Positions 9,447-19,520 are shown, numbered from the stretch's first letter. The stretch: DNA of 64,000 bases from Bacteroidota bacterium (GCA_026391675.1 JAPLDQ010000045.1:1-64000); one strand, 5' to 3'. The notes: generated by a model not told the origin, from the letters alone. Translations and numbers: made by a program.

Positions 9447-11123
9447 TTATGCCATTAACTTTTTATACCTGATACGTTTTGGAGCATCGTCACCCAGGCG
9501 TTTTTTACGGTTTTCTTCATATTCAGTATAAGAACCTTCGAAGAAATATACCTGTGAGTTACCTTCAAACGCCAGAATATGCGTAGCAATGCGGTCTAAA
9601 AACCAGCGGTCGTGAGAAATAATTACTGCACATCCGGCAAAATTTTCAAGTCCTTCTTCCAATGCCCTTAAGGTATTGATATCAATATCATTGGTAGGTT
9701 CATCGAGCAAGAGGACATTGGCTTCTGATTTCAGCGTCAGCGCTAAATGCAGCCGGTTGCGTTCTCCTCCTGATAATACAGCTGTTTTTTTACCCTGATC
9801 GGAACCACTGAAATTAAATCTTGAAACATAAGCCCTTGAATTAATCAGTCTGCCACCCATTTGAATCTGTTCATTTCCTTCTGAAATCACTTCCCACACA
9901 TTCTTTTCAGGATCAATATCGGTATGCTGCTGGTCAACATAGCCTATTTTAACCGTTTCACCTACTTCAAACTGCCCGTTATCAGGCGTTTCGTTGCCCA
10001 TAATCAGGCGGAACAAGGTAGTTTTACCGGCTCCGTTAGGTCCGATTACTCCAACTATACCTGCAGGTGGTAATGAAAAACTTAAATCTTCAAATAATAT
10101 TTTATCGCCAAAAGCCTTGGAAACTTTATTTACTTCAATAACTTTATTGCCTAAACGGGGACCATTCGGAATAAAGATTTCCAGTTTTTCTTCTTTTTCC
10201 TTTACATCTTCACCCATCATTTTCTCATAAGCTGATAACCTTGCTTTTCCCTTGGCGTGACGTGCCTTAGGTGACATGCGCACCCATTCAAGTTCCCTGT
10301 CTAAGGTTTTCTTTCTTTTGCTTTCGGTTTTCTCTTCCATTGCCAGTCGCTTGGTCTTCTGGTCGAGCCACGATGAGTAATTACCCTGCCATGGAATTCC
10401 TTCGCCTCTGTCCAGTTCAAGTATCCAGCCGGCTACATTATCAAGGAAATAACGGTCGTGGGTTACGGCTATTACCGTTCCCTTGTATTGTTTAAGATGC
10501 TGCTCCAGCCAATCGATGGATTCAGCATCCAGATGGTTGGTAGGCTCATCCAGCAAAAGGATTTCAGGTTCCTGCAGCAGCAGGCGGCATAAAGCTACGC
10601 GGCGTCGCTCACCACCCGAAAGGGTTTTAACCACAGCATCGCCTTCGGGACAACGCAATGCATCCATGGCACGTTCCAGCTTGGCATCCAGTTCCCATGC
10701 ATCGTGATGTTCGAGCAGTTCGGTAACTTCACCCTGGCGGTCGATTAATTTCGTCATTTCATCATCGCTCATAGGTTCTGAAAACTTATTGTTGATGATT
10801 TCGTATTCCTTTAATAAATCAACAACTTCCTGAACGCCTTCCTCAATAATTTCACGGACAGTTTTATTATCATCCAGCATGGGTTCCTGTTCCAGATAAC
10901 CCACCCTATAACCCGGCGAAAATACCACTTCACCAAGAAAAGATTTTTCCAAACCTGCAATTATTTTAAGCAAAGTTGATTTCCCTGAGCCATTTAAACC
11001 GATAATACCGATTTTGGCGCCATAGTAAAAGCTAAGGTAAATGTCTTTAAGCACTTGTTTATTGGGTGGATATATTTTACCCACGCCCACCATCGAAAAT
11101 ATAATTTTTTTATCGTCAGCCAT
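9447..11123 (-). CDS. ettA: Energy-dependent translational throttle protein EttA (ABC-F ATPase)
   Basis: A 558-residue soluble ABC-F protein with two ATPase domains and no membrane segments. Domain 1 has Walker A GLNGSGKSTL and signature LSGGERRRVAL; domain 2 has GPNGAGKTTL and LSGGERNRLHL; each has a LLLDEPTNHLD or LLLDEPTNDID Walker B. The length, the start ADDKKIIFSMVGVGKIYPP, and the KRKKTLDRELEWVR linker match EttA rather than Uup or ABC-F resistance proteins. EttA binds the ribosomal E site and gates entry into elongation according to ATP/ADP level. It is transcribed alone; a TAATTTTG -7 box lies just upstream. Confidence 0.95.
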   Translation of the reverse strand: MADDKKIIFSMVGVGKIYPPNKQVLKDIYLSFYYGAKIGIIGLNGSGKSTLLKIIAGLEKSFLGEVVFSPGYRVGYLEQEPMLDDNKTVREIIEEGVQEVVDLLKEYEIINNKFSEPMSDDEMTKLIDRQGEVTELLEHHDAWELDAKLERAMDALRCPEGDAVVKTLSGGERRRVALCRLLLQEPEILLLDEPTNHLDAESIDWLEQHLKQYKGTVIAVTHDRYFLDNVAGWILELDRGEGIPWQGNYSSWLDQKTKRLAMEEKTESKRKKTLDRELEWVRMSPKARHAKGKARLSAYEKMMGEDVKEKEEKLEIFIPNGPRLGNKVIEVNKVSKAFGDKILFEDLSFSLPPAGIVGVIGPNGAGKTTLFRLIMGNETPDNGQFEVGETVKIGYVDQQHTDIDPEKNVWEVISEGNEQIQMGGRLINSRAYVSRFNFSGSDQGKKTAVLSGGERNRLHLALTLKSEANVLLLDEPTNDIDINTLRALEEGLENFAGCAVIISHDRWFLDRIATHILAFEGNSQVYFFEGSYTEYEENRKKRLGDDAPKRIRYKKLMA

Positions 11124-11534
11124 AATAATCTGTTTTTTGCAAAATTAGTGAAAAATAATATGTAAGTATGTAAGAAAAAACTTTACCAAAAATGTCAATA
11201 AAGTGCAATAATAACTATTTGAGTTTATAAATCTTTTAATTTATACGAATTATATATAACGATTTAAATCTTTAGTTATCTGTTTTTTACATTACATTAT
11301 TCTAAATTGATAAATATGTTTATACAAAATAAACACTCATTTTTTAATTATTAACTATAGATCAAAACTTATTTTATTCGTATTTAAGTATGAGATAATT
11401 TGTAGTTTTGGATTATAAAATATTTGAAACGAATTTGTAATAATAAATAAGATAATAGTTTTTAAGTATTGAGTATAAATTTTATTTAATTTTGTTTTTA
11501 ACATTAATTAATAAAATTTTTTCAATATTTTACT
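11124..11534. promoter_or_regulatory. AT-rich intergenic region with divergent promoters
   Basis: A 411-bp gene-free stretch. On the minus strand TAATTTTG (11140-11147) can drive ettA. On the plus strand TAGTTTTG (11403-11410) and TAATTTTG (11487-11494) match TAnnTTTG; the second is 40 bases before the ATG of the HD-STAND gene and is the likelier promoter. There is a short direct repeat ATGTAAGT/ATGTAAGA near 11160. Nothing else is recognised: no tRNA, integrase remnant or ORF. Confidence 0.45.
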
Positions 11535-14500
11535 ATGACCATAATCTCAGAATCTGAAAAATCACTTATAAAAAAAATAAAGAATACATCTTTAAAGGAA
11601 AGTTTAACTTCAATAAGGAAATCAACTGAAGCCATATGGGCTAATGATGCACCTAAAATCATAAAAGGGTTCACTGATCATGGTATTGATCATTGTAATA
11701 GATTAATTAAGTTCGCTTCTCAATTAATAGAAACTAAAAAAGGTAATCCATTAATAGATGAAGAAATATATTTGATAATTGCGAGTATTTATTTACATGA
11801 TATTGGAATGCAATGTGATGTATGTAAATTTCCAGATATAAAGAAAAAGGCAATTGAATACGGTGCTAATTTTAATATTGAATTTAATAGTATTGATTCA
11901 AATCAATATAGTTTAAATGAGCAAAAAGAAATAAGAAAAAATCATCAATTTCTTACTGCTGCTTGGATTAATTATGCACATCATAATAAAGGAACAGCTC
12001 TTGATTCTTCAATTAAAACAATTCCAAATGAACTTATTGAAGATTTAATTGATATTTGCATGTTTCATTCGACTCTTGATATTTTAAAATGCAAGTTAAA
12101 TTTTGAAATAATAAAACAAGGAAGGAAACAATTTATTGCCGCAATTGTAAGACTATCTGATGAGCTTGATATAGATAAGTATCGAATCTCAATTGAGACC
12201 GTTAAGAATTTTTCAATGGATTCTTCAAATGCATTCTTTTGGTGGATACACAGATCAATGAATATTGAGATTAAAGATAATAATATAAATTTTACAATAT
12301 CTCTACATCCTGATGATTATAAATCTTTTGCAGATTTAATTAAAGAAAAGCATATTAATGAGTTAATAGAAAAGAATAAAACATTAATTCAAATATTAAA
12401 TAATAATGATTTGCCAATAATTATAAATTCAAATTCAGATGTAAAAGAATATGAATTTTCAGAAAAATTTCCAGATGAAATATCAAAGTTTATTTTAGCT
12501 ATGCAAAATAAAAATGATATTTCACTTCAAAATAATATTTCTGAATCTTCTGATCAAAATAGTAATAGAATAATTGAATCAAATGAGATTATTATTAATA
12601 TTTTATTTCCAAACCCTGTTGATAAAGATTCATTTTTTAAAATAGATACAATTTTAAAATTATTTGAAAACTATAAAATTACGGTGAAACCAGATTATTT
12701 AAATATAAAATCGCTAAGAAATATTGAAACCGGTTATCTTTTTATTTTTACAAAATCTGTTAAAGGGAATATATTAATAGAAGATGAATATTTAAAGTCA
12801 AAATATATTTCAATTAATGATTTAGTTGCAAATATTTTTGAAGAAACAAAAGGAATAATAATATTTAGCAATGATTCTCCTAATATTAATAACTTAATAA
12901 CTTCTCTCCCAATTAGTTTCGTAATTGAAAAAGATAAATATAAATTTTATAATAGAATTGGAAATTTTTGTTTTTCATTTTTTAAACAATTAAAATTTGA
13001 AAATGATAATATTGTTTTAAATTCATTAAAATTTAAATTTCCCCAAAAAACAACAGGTAGTTTTTCTAGTTATAAAAGATATTCAAATGAATCATTAGTT
13101 TCACGCAATATTGATCAAAAAATCTTAACACATTTTATTGGAAGAAAAACTGATATTGAAGTAATAATTAGAAAAATCATTGATTTAGAGTTTGAAAAAG
13201 AAATTTTAACAATAAAAGGAACTGGTGGAATTGGGAAAACAACAACAATTTGCAAGGTAGCTCTGGAATTAGCTCATAGAAAGATTTTTAATGAAGTAAG
13301 CTTTATTTCCTGTCAATCTATTTTATCATATGAAAATTTTGAATATCAAATTTCAAAATGTTTTAACCTTGATTCTTCTGTTGAATTAGAATCTCAGATA
13401 TCAAGTAGTTATAATGATAAAAAGAAGTTACTAATATTAGATAATTTCGAAACTATTTTGAATATTGAAGAATGTGAAAAGGCTATAAACCTTGTTAGTT
13501 TCTTATGTGAATATTCAATGATTGTAGTTACATCTAGACAATTGTTAAATTTAGATTTCGAGACTTTTTATGAATTAAGAAATATGACTTCTGAAGAAGG
13601 GACATTATTATTTAAAGAATTTTATAAAAAGAATTTAAATGAAAAAGAAGAAGCTTTTTTACGTAAAGAAATTATTGATGAATTATTAAATAATAATCCT
13701 TTAGCAATAAAATTAATTGCAAAAGGTACATTACCATCTAAAGATTTATCAAAATTAAGGGATGAATTAAAAGACGATATTTTTAGTAATGAAGATATTG
13801 AAAAGATATTTGAAAAACCTGAAGACATTAATATAGAAAAATCAAAATCTTTATATTATTCGATAAAATACTCATATGACAAGTTAAGTGCTAAAGAAAA
13901 ATTAACTTTTGAAATATTATCACTTTTCCCAGATGGTATTCATTGTGATAATTTAAAACTATTTTCTAAAAATAAATCTACAAATACTACTATTGGTAAT
14001 ATTGAAATAAAGTCTTTACTTGACAAATCTCTATTAGAAGATTCGAATGGCTTTTTAAAATTACAACCAATAATAAATAGGTTTTCTGATGCGCAATTCA
14101 AGAAAAATAAATTGGATATTCTTGAAGAGTATTATACAGAATGTTATAATTATAATTCTTTTTTTAATGAATTGTATAATAGAAATACTGACTTTAAATC
14201 AAGTTTTACACTACGTTTACACGACAATATAACTAATAATTATCTTAAATGTCTTGAATTTATTGATTTAGTAAATGATAAAAAAGAAAATCTCATTGCA
14301 TTTATTGAAAATATTTCAAATGTATTTACAACAACTAATCAAACTAAAGATTTTATTAAAATATTAAGAGATAAGAAAGATTATTTTAATGATATAAAAG
14401 ATGGTTGTTTAGCAATAGAATTAATTATATTATCTACAATTTATTATACAAAAGAATTTGATCAAGTATTTGCTGCTATTGAAAAATTAGTTAGTTTAAA

Positions 14501-15293
14501 AGATATCTCAAAATATATAAAATTAGATTCCAAAAAAGAGTTTACCAAAATAAACTCTGTTATTTATATTAATAGTGGATCCATTTATGATTGTCAAGGG
14601 TATTCTCTTGAATTATTAAAACTTAAAATTAAACATAAATTATATAACATTAGTATGGAAGCTGAGTTATATAGAGTTGGATTTTTAAAATTAGCATATG
14701 AAGTTAGTAATTTGAATTTTAATAAAAAATTCTTTAATTATGAAATTTCTTTAGCCAATAATTTATTAAAGCTGGATGAAATAGAAAATTATATTAATCA
14801 ATTATATAAGAAAGATACATTAGAAATTATTCAAGCTAATTATACAAAATTAAAATTATCAAGAAATAATAATAAAATTGACACAAAAAAATTCATTATT
14901 ACTAATCCTTATACTAAAGGTTTAATTAATCTAATGAATGCGATTCAGGAAGAAAACGTTGAAAAGAAAACTTTCTTTTTTAACGAAGCTCTTATTTATT
15001 TAAAAAACATCAAATTTTTTTATTTAGAAGCATTACTCATGTATTCTATGTTTTTAAAAGAACATAATCCTATTAATTCAAAAAAAATGTTAGAATTAGG
15101 ATTTAAAATATCAAAAAAATATCAATTCATGTATTTACATTATAATTTTAGTAAAGAATTAGGTCTTATTAAAGATAACTTTGACGAAAATAAATTATAT
15201 GATCTTTTTGATATTAATAAAAATGAATTTAATGAATACCTGAAAGAATATAAAAAGATAAGAAAACAAGTGCCAGTAAGAGCTGCAAAGTAA
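11535..15293 (+). CDS. HD-domain/STAND (NB-ARC-like) NTPase fusion, candidate defence protein
   Basis: A 1252-residue cytosolic protein with no signal peptide. N-terminal HD phosphohydrolase-like domain (about 40-225): H49 and H53 in FTDHGIDHC, H88-D89 in YLHDIGMQ, H137, H178 (MFHST) and D209 (RLSDELDID), a complete H-HD-H-H-D set like HD-CE-type conflict-system domains. A central alpha/beta region (about 345-505) is unassigned. STAND NTPase: FIGRKTDIE near 534, Walker A GTGGIGKTT (562-570), Walker B KLLILDNFE (631-639), VTSR (665-668) and NNPLAIKL near 710. A winged-helix-like segment (SYDKLSAKEKLTFEILSLF) and a helical, repeat-like C-terminus follow. The layout of effector, switch NTPase and sensor repeats matches known STAND immune proteins. 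The gene is visibly more AT-rich than its neighbours, stands alone, and is probably horizontally acquired. Target and trigger are unknown. Confidence 0.85.
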   Translation: MTIISESEKSLIKKIKNTSLKESLTSIRKSTEAIWANDAPKIIKGFTDHGIDHCNRLIKFASQLIETKKGNPLIDEEIYLIIASIYLHDIGMQCDVCKFPDIKKKAIEYGANFNIEFNSIDSNQYSLNEQKEIRKNHQFLTAAWINYAHHNKGTALDSSIKTIPNELIEDLIDICMFHSTLDILKCKLNFEIIKQGRKQFIAAIVRLSDELDIDKYRISIETVKNFSMDSSNAFFWWIHRSMNIEIKDNNINFTISLHPDDYKSFADLIKEKHINELIEKNKTLIQILNNNDLPIIINSNSDVKEYEFSEKFPDEISKFILAMQNKNDISLQNNISESSDQNSNRIIESNEIIINILFPNPVDKDSFFKIDTILKLFENYKITVKPDYLNIKSLRNIETGYLFIFTKSVKGNILIEDEYLKSKYISINDLVANIFEETKGIIIFSNDSPNINNLITSLPISFVIEKDKYKFYNRIGNFCFSFFKQLKFENDNIVLNSLKFKFPQKTTGSFSSYKRYSNESLVSRNIDQKILTHFIGRKTDIEVIIRKIIDLEFEKEILTIKGTGGIGKTTTICKVALELAHRKIFNEVSFISCQSILSYENFEYQISKCFNLDSSVELESQISSSYNDKKKLLILDNFETILNIEECEKAINLVSFLCEYSMIVVTSRQLLNLDFETFYELRNMTSEEGTLLFKEFYKKNLNEKEEAFLRKEIIDELLNNNPLAIKLIAKGTLPSKDLSKLRDELKDDIFSNEDIEKIFEKPEDINIEKSKSLYYSIKYSYDKLSAKEKLTFEILSLFPDGIHCDNLKLFSKNKSTNTTIGNIEIKSLLDKSLLEDSNGFLKLQPIINRFSDAQFKKNKLDILEEYYTECYNYNSFFNELYNRNTDFKSSFTLRLHDNITNNYLKCLEFIDLVNDKKENLIAFIENISNVFTTTNQTKDFIKILRDKKDYFNDIKDGCLAIELIILSTIYYTKEFDQVFAAIEKLVSLKDISKYIKLDSKKEFTKINSVIYINSGSIYDCQGYSLELLKLKIKHKLYNISMEAELYRVGFLKLAYEVSNLNFNKKFFNYEISLANNLLKLDEIENYINQLYKKDTLEIIQANYTKLKLSRNNNKIDTKKFIITNPYTKGLINLMNAIQEENVEKKTFFFNEALIYLKNIKFFYLEALLMYSMFLKEHNPINSKKMLELGFKISKKYQFMYLHYNFSKELGLIKDNFDENKLYDLFDINKNEFNEYLKEYKKIRKQVPVRAAK

Positions 15294-15399
15294 TCTTTTT
15301 TATTTTCATTTCCGCTATATTATAATAAAATTTGTAATTTAACTCAGAAAACTTTGGTGAAAATATTGAAACGAAGGATGTTTTCAAAGCAGATACAAA

Positions 15400-16641
15400 A
15401 TGAGTAAAGAATCCAAAATTTCATTGAATTTTAATCCTGTTCAATACAAAGAAAGAACTGTAATTGTTGATATATTGCGTGGATTTGCACTTTTCGGTGT
15501 GTTGTTCACCAATCTTTATGCCCTCACAACAACAATACCTGCATTAAACCTATCCACAGTTACTGATACCGGTTTGGATAAACTTACAAATGCTTTGGTT
15601 CAGCTCTTCTTTATCCATAAATTCCTCACTTTATTTTCTTTACTTTTTGGATATGGTTTCGGTATTTTTATTGAAAGATTAACATCCAAAGGCATAACTC
15701 CCAATCAATTTATCATCCGTAGAATGGCTATACTTTTTCTGCTGGGTTTACTGCATACCTGCTTCTGGTGGGGCGAAATATTAAGCACTTATGCCCTCTG
15801 CGGTATATTCCTTTTGTTTCTCAGAAAATTGCAGCCGAAACATTTGCTGACTTTTGGATTAATCTTAATTTTTATAGCCGCACCATTTTTTCAATACATT
15901 GATATTGTATGGTTTACCGATGAAAATACAGTAAAGCAATCTGTTTTTTTAAATTATCTTCAAACGATATCAAATGCTTCCTTACATGGGATTATAAAAA
16001 TTAACTATGTAATGTCGAATACGCTTTACATGCATTACTCATGTATTTTGCGTGATGGTTTTCAGATACTGGGTAAGTTTTTGATCGGGTTTTATATACT
16101 AAAACAGGGCTATCTGAAGAATCCTGAATCACACCTGGATAAAATTAAATTGTGCTGGAAAATATCATTGATAGCAGGGCTTTTATATGTTATAGTTAAA
16201 TCTCTTTACCTGTTTCATTTTTATACCATTAATGACAACATCATACAATCAATCGTTTATTTATTAAATAACATTGGAATACTGTCACTTTCCTTGTTTT
16301 ATGCGACTTCTCTTATGCTGTTATTTTTAAAAAACCCAAAGCTGATTATTTTCATTTGGCTAAGAAATGTCGGAATATTGTCGCTTACGAATTATTTAAG
16401 CCAGACTGTCTTTTACTTTTTTATTTTTACCGGCATTGGCTTCGGCCTTTTGGGTAAAATGCATCTTTATATGATAATTCCGCTTACATTAGCAATATTT
16501 TCACTTGAAATAATAATCAGTAAATACTGGTTAAAATATTATATTTACGGACCAATGGAATGGATTTGGAGGCAGCTGACTTACCGGAAACACTTAAAAA
16601 TAAGAAAGCAGAAAGCTGAAGATATTGTTACAAGAAATTGA
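15400..16641 (+). CDS. DUF418 family multi-pass membrane protein
   Basis: A 413-residue hydrophobic protein with roughly ten membrane segments. The N-terminal RTVIVDILRGFALFGVLFTNL is the hallmark of the DUF418/YeiB group, related to membrane acyltransferase-like proteins. The C-terminal region (GPMEWIWRQLTY) matches the DUF418 end. Function is unknown for the family; transport or acyl transfer has been suggested. It is the first gene of an apparent three-gene operon (41-bp and 7-bp gaps) whose other members are a lipocalin-like protein and a membrane fusion protein, pointing to envelope lipid or carotenoid-type chemistry. Confidence 0.85.
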   Translation: MSKESKISLNFNPVQYKERTVIVDILRGFALFGVLFTNLYALTTTIPALNLSTVTDTGLDKLTNALVQLFFIHKFLTLFSLLFGYGFGIFIERLTSKGITPNQFIIRRMAILFLLGLLHTCFWWGEILSTYALCGIFLLFLRKLQPKHLLTFGLILIFIAAPFFQYIDIVWFTDENTVKQSVFLNYLQTISNASLHGIIKINYVMSNTLYMHYSCILRDGFQILGKFLIGFYILKQGYLKNPESHLDKIKLCWKISLIAGLLYVIVKSLYLFHFYTINDNIIQSIVYLLNNIGILSLSLFYATSLMLLFLKNPKLIIFIWLRNVGILSLTNYLSQTVFYFFIFTGIGFGLLGKMHLYMIIPLTLAIFSLEIIISKYWLKYYIYGPMEWIWRQLTYRKHLKIRKQKAEDIVTRN

Positions 16642-16682
16642 TATTTAATTTAGTATGATTTAAAATTTTAACATATTTACCT

Positions 16683-17474
16683 ATGAAGCTGACAAACTTT
16701 AAATTGGATAAGTTATATTTAGATTGTATCGATAAAGACGGAAATTGTTTTATTGTTTATTGGGCTAATTTGAAGTTCTCTTTCCTTAAAATCAGCTATT
16801 CCGGACTGATTTTTTCTGATGTAAATTGCGTAAGTGTCGAAAAATCGTCTTTAAGGAAAATCCCCGAACCACTTATAAATGATAAGTTGCAGTTTAACAA
16901 TCCAAAACTGCAATTAAAAGGAAACTGGGAAAAGATTGATACTCCCGTTTCATTGTTGTTATATACAGATCCATCCGGAAAGGAATTGTACTGGAATTGT
17001 CATCATCCTAAAACCTTAACCAATATTATTTATAAAGATAAACAGTATGAAGGGCTGGGTTATGCTGAAACACTTTCGCTCCATTTTAAACCCTGGCAAT
17101 TGCCTATTGACGAACTTCGCTGGGGCCGTTATTTATCTGAGAAAAATACAATAATCTGGATAAACTGGAAGGGTAAATATCCTTTAAATAAGATAATTTG
17201 TAATGGTGTAATATATGAAGACGCCGTTTTTGAACAACAAAAAATTTGTTTTGATAAAGCTCAATCAATATTGTTTTTTGAAGAATTATGCCTGCTCAGA
17301 AAAGGGAAACTATCAAATATTCTGGCTAAAATGCCCTGGCTGAAGCTGATTTTTAAAAGCAGAATGCTGAATACCATTGAAATTAAATATAAAGCAAGAA
17401 CTTCATTGATTATAGATTTAAATCCGGTTGATAAGGGATGGTCATTATTTGAAATAGTAAGTTTGAATAAATAA
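16683..17474 (+). CDS. Lipocalin-like (CrtC/AttH-type) protein, tentative
   Basis: A 263-residue protein without signal peptide or membrane segment. I do not firmly recognise the family. GLGYAETLSLHFKPWQLPI, followed by LRWGRYLSE and IIWINWKGKYPLN, resembles the GxGY...W-WGR pattern of CrtC (carotenoid hydratase) and AttH-like lipocalin proteins. The protein is rich in Trp and beta strands. It sits between DUF418 and the ICMT/PAP2/Lgt-like fusion, 7 bp from the latter, so a role in processing a hydrophobic molecule in the same pathway is a reasonable inference only. Confidence 0.5.
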   Translation: MKLTNFKLDKLYLDCIDKDGNCFIVYWANLKFSFLKISYSGLIFSDVNCVSVEKSSLRKIPEPLINDKLQFNNPKLQLKGNWEKIDTPVSLLLYTDPSGKELYWNCHHPKTLTNIIYKDKQYEGLGYAETLSLHFKPWQLPIDELRWGRYLSEKNTIIWINWKGKYPLNKIICNGVIYEDAVFEQQKICFDKAQSILFFEELCLLRKGKLSNILAKMPWLKLIFKSRMLNTIEIKYKARTSLIIDLNPVDKGWSLFEIVSLNK

Positions 17475-17481
17475 AATTATT

Positions 17482-19416
17482 ATGCAGACAAAAATTATCA
17501 TTGGAAAAATAGGCTATGGAATTACTTTTATTATCGTAATTCCTGCATTACTGATTCTTTGGGCAAAATATACTGAAATTAGTATTCAACTGCCTGTGCC
17601 CGGAAATCAGTTCTTGAATTATTCAGTAATGCTGACAGGATTATTTTTTATAATCTCCGGAATGTTGCATTTATTGATTTTTGGTAAAGGTCTCCCGATG
17701 AATGCATTTCCGCCAAAATATTTTGTAACTAACGGAATTTATGCCATTACCAAACATCCTATTTATTTTGGCAGTGTAATATTCAGCTTTGGGCTGTCAG
17801 CTGTAATGCAATCTGCATCAGGATTCTGGTTTGTCAGTCCTTTATTTACGCTGATGATTATTGCCTACACCATTGGATTTGAAAATGAGCGGACACAGAG
17901 TGTTTTTGGTAAGCAAACCTACAGGCCTTTATTTTCAATTTCTGAAAATTCTATTGAAAAGCCTGCTGTTAATGATAAAATTGCAGCCTATATCCTCACT
18001 TATTTGCCATGGTTGCTCATATATGAGGCCTTCATCTTCCTGGGAGCACCTAAGGATGCCATTTACACCAACATTGCCCTGGATAATCAGATACCATTTC
18101 TTGAATTCTCTGCTGTTTTTTATGTTTCAATATATCTGTTGGCCTTATTGATTCCTTTAATGCTGAAAACCAAAAATGAATTGCGTAATTTTGAAATTGA
18201 TGTATGGTTAGCAACAGGAATAGCCGGATTTCTTTATTTTACACTTCCGTTTTTGGTCAAACAGCAGGATTTTACTCCTCATTCTTTTTGGGGCGACATA
18301 CTTTGGTATGACCGCTCTTCGGATGGAGAAAGTGCATCATTTCCTGCTTTTCATGTAATATGGGCTTTTTTGTTTGCCCGTTACTTTTCAATCCGCTTTA
18401 ATAAACTAAAATTCTTATGGTTTACGCTGGCAATATTGATTTCAATAAGTTGTTTGACTACCGGAAGCCATAGCATTCTTGATGTAATAGCCGGTGTTTT
18501 TGTTTTTATTATTGTTAGATTCAGGATTGAAATCTGGGATTTTATTCGTTTCCTGACTGAACGGCTGGCCAACAGCTGGAAGGAATGGCGATTTGGCAAA
18601 GTCAGAATCATAAACCATGGATTTTATGCAGGTGCAGCAAATTTTGTTGGAACAATATTGATAGGTTCATTTTTAGGAGGAAAATATGCCATCTCAGGGT
18701 TTCTGATTGGGGTTTTTGGAATTACAGGAGCTGCCTTATGGGCTCAATTTGTTGAAGGTTCCCCAAAATTACAACGGCCATACGGCTATTATGGAGGTGT
18801 AATCGGAGTTTTTTTTGCATGTGTTCTTATAATTATATTGTTTCCGGTAAATTTTTACATTATTGTGGCCGCATCTGCATTTGCCGCACCATGGATACAA
18901 TTATTAGGCCGGCTGCGTTGTCTGGTTCAGGGTTGTTGTCATGGCAAACCTGTAAACGATAAGCTGGGTATCCGTTTTACTCATCCCTATTCAAGGGTAA
19001 ACAAAATATCAGGACTACAGGGAGCATTTCTGCATCCGACCCAGCTCTATTCAATTGGAACAAATATTATTACAGGTCTGGTTTTAATCAGATTATTCAA
19101 TTTGAATAGGTCTGCTGGCTTTATTATTGGCATGTATTTAATACTCAATGGAATTGGCAGGTTTGTAGAGGAATATTTCAGGGGTGAAGCACAAACACCT
19201 TACTGGGCCGGAATGAGGATATATCAATGGCTGGCCGTTTTAAGTATAATGATGGGTGCTGTTTTCACCTGTCTTCCTTCTGTTGATATGATTGGATTTC
19301 AATTAACACCCGCATTGTTTTACTGGGCAACAGCATTGGGAATACTTACCACTATAGCCTATGGTGTGGATTTCCCGCAATCGAACCGTCGTTTTGCACG
19401 ATTAACGAGTGCTTAA
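17482..19416 (+). CDS. Triple-domain membrane protein: ICMT/PEMT-like, PAP2-like and Lgt-like
   Basis: A 644-residue polytopic protein that appears to fuse three membrane enzymes. N-terminal part (about 30-150): FVTNGIYAITKHPIYFGSV and a later FENERTQSVFG fit isoprenylcysteine/phospholipid methyltransferases. Middle (about 165-355): FPAFHVIWAFLFARYF near 286 and TTGSHSILDVIAG near 330 match the PAP2 C2 and C3 motifs with both catalytic His. C-terminal part (about 375-625): GRLRCLVQGCCHGKP near 475, HPTQLYS near 517 and GRFVEEYFRGE match prolipoprotein diacylglyceryl transferase (Lgt). No frameshift or internal stop separates the modules. A true Lgt is probably encoded elsewhere, since this copy lacks standard flanking sequence. 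The substrate is unknown; lipid head-group remodelling is inferred. Confidence 0.8.
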   Translation: MQTKIIIGKIGYGITFIIVIPALLILWAKYTEISIQLPVPGNQFLNYSVMLTGLFFIISGMLHLLIFGKGLPMNAFPPKYFVTNGIYAITKHPIYFGSVIFSFGLSAVMQSASGFWFVSPLFTLMIIAYTIGFENERTQSVFGKQTYRPLFSISENSIEKPAVNDKIAAYILTYLPWLLIYEAFIFLGAPKDAIYTNIALDNQIPFLEFSAVFYVSIYLLALLIPLMLKTKNELRNFEIDVWLATGIAGFLYFTLPFLVKQQDFTPHSFWGDILWYDRSSDGESASFPAFHVIWAFLFARYFSIRFNKLKFLWFTLAILISISCLTTGSHSILDVIAGVFVFIIVRFRIEIWDFIRFLTERLANSWKEWRFGKVRIINHGFYAGAANFVGTILIGSFLGGKYAISGFLIGVFGITGAALWAQFVEGSPKLQRPYGYYGGVIGVFFACVLIIILFPVNFYIIVAASAFAAPWIQLLGRLRCLVQGCCHGKPVNDKLGIRFTHPYSRVNKISGLQGAFLHPTQLYSIGTNIITGLVLIRLFNLNRSAGFIIGMYLILNGIGRFVEEYFRGEAQTPYWAGMRIYQWLAVLSIMMGAVFTCLPSVDMIGFQLTPALFYWATALGILTTIAYGVDFPQSNRRFARLTSA

Positions 19417-19493
19417 ATCTAAAATAACATTTCTAAATATAGAAGAATATATATTGTTGTTGTGATTTTCCACATCCATTTTCAAAAATTATG

Positions 19494-19501
19494 TAAGTTT
19501 G
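19494..19501 (+). promoter_or_regulatory. Putative -7 promoter element for prfB
   Basis: TAAGTTTG fits TAnnTTTG and ends 19 bases before the ATG at 19521, predicting a leader of about 12 nt. Confidence 0.45.
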
Positions 19502-19520
19502 CACAATAATTCCAAGCCAT

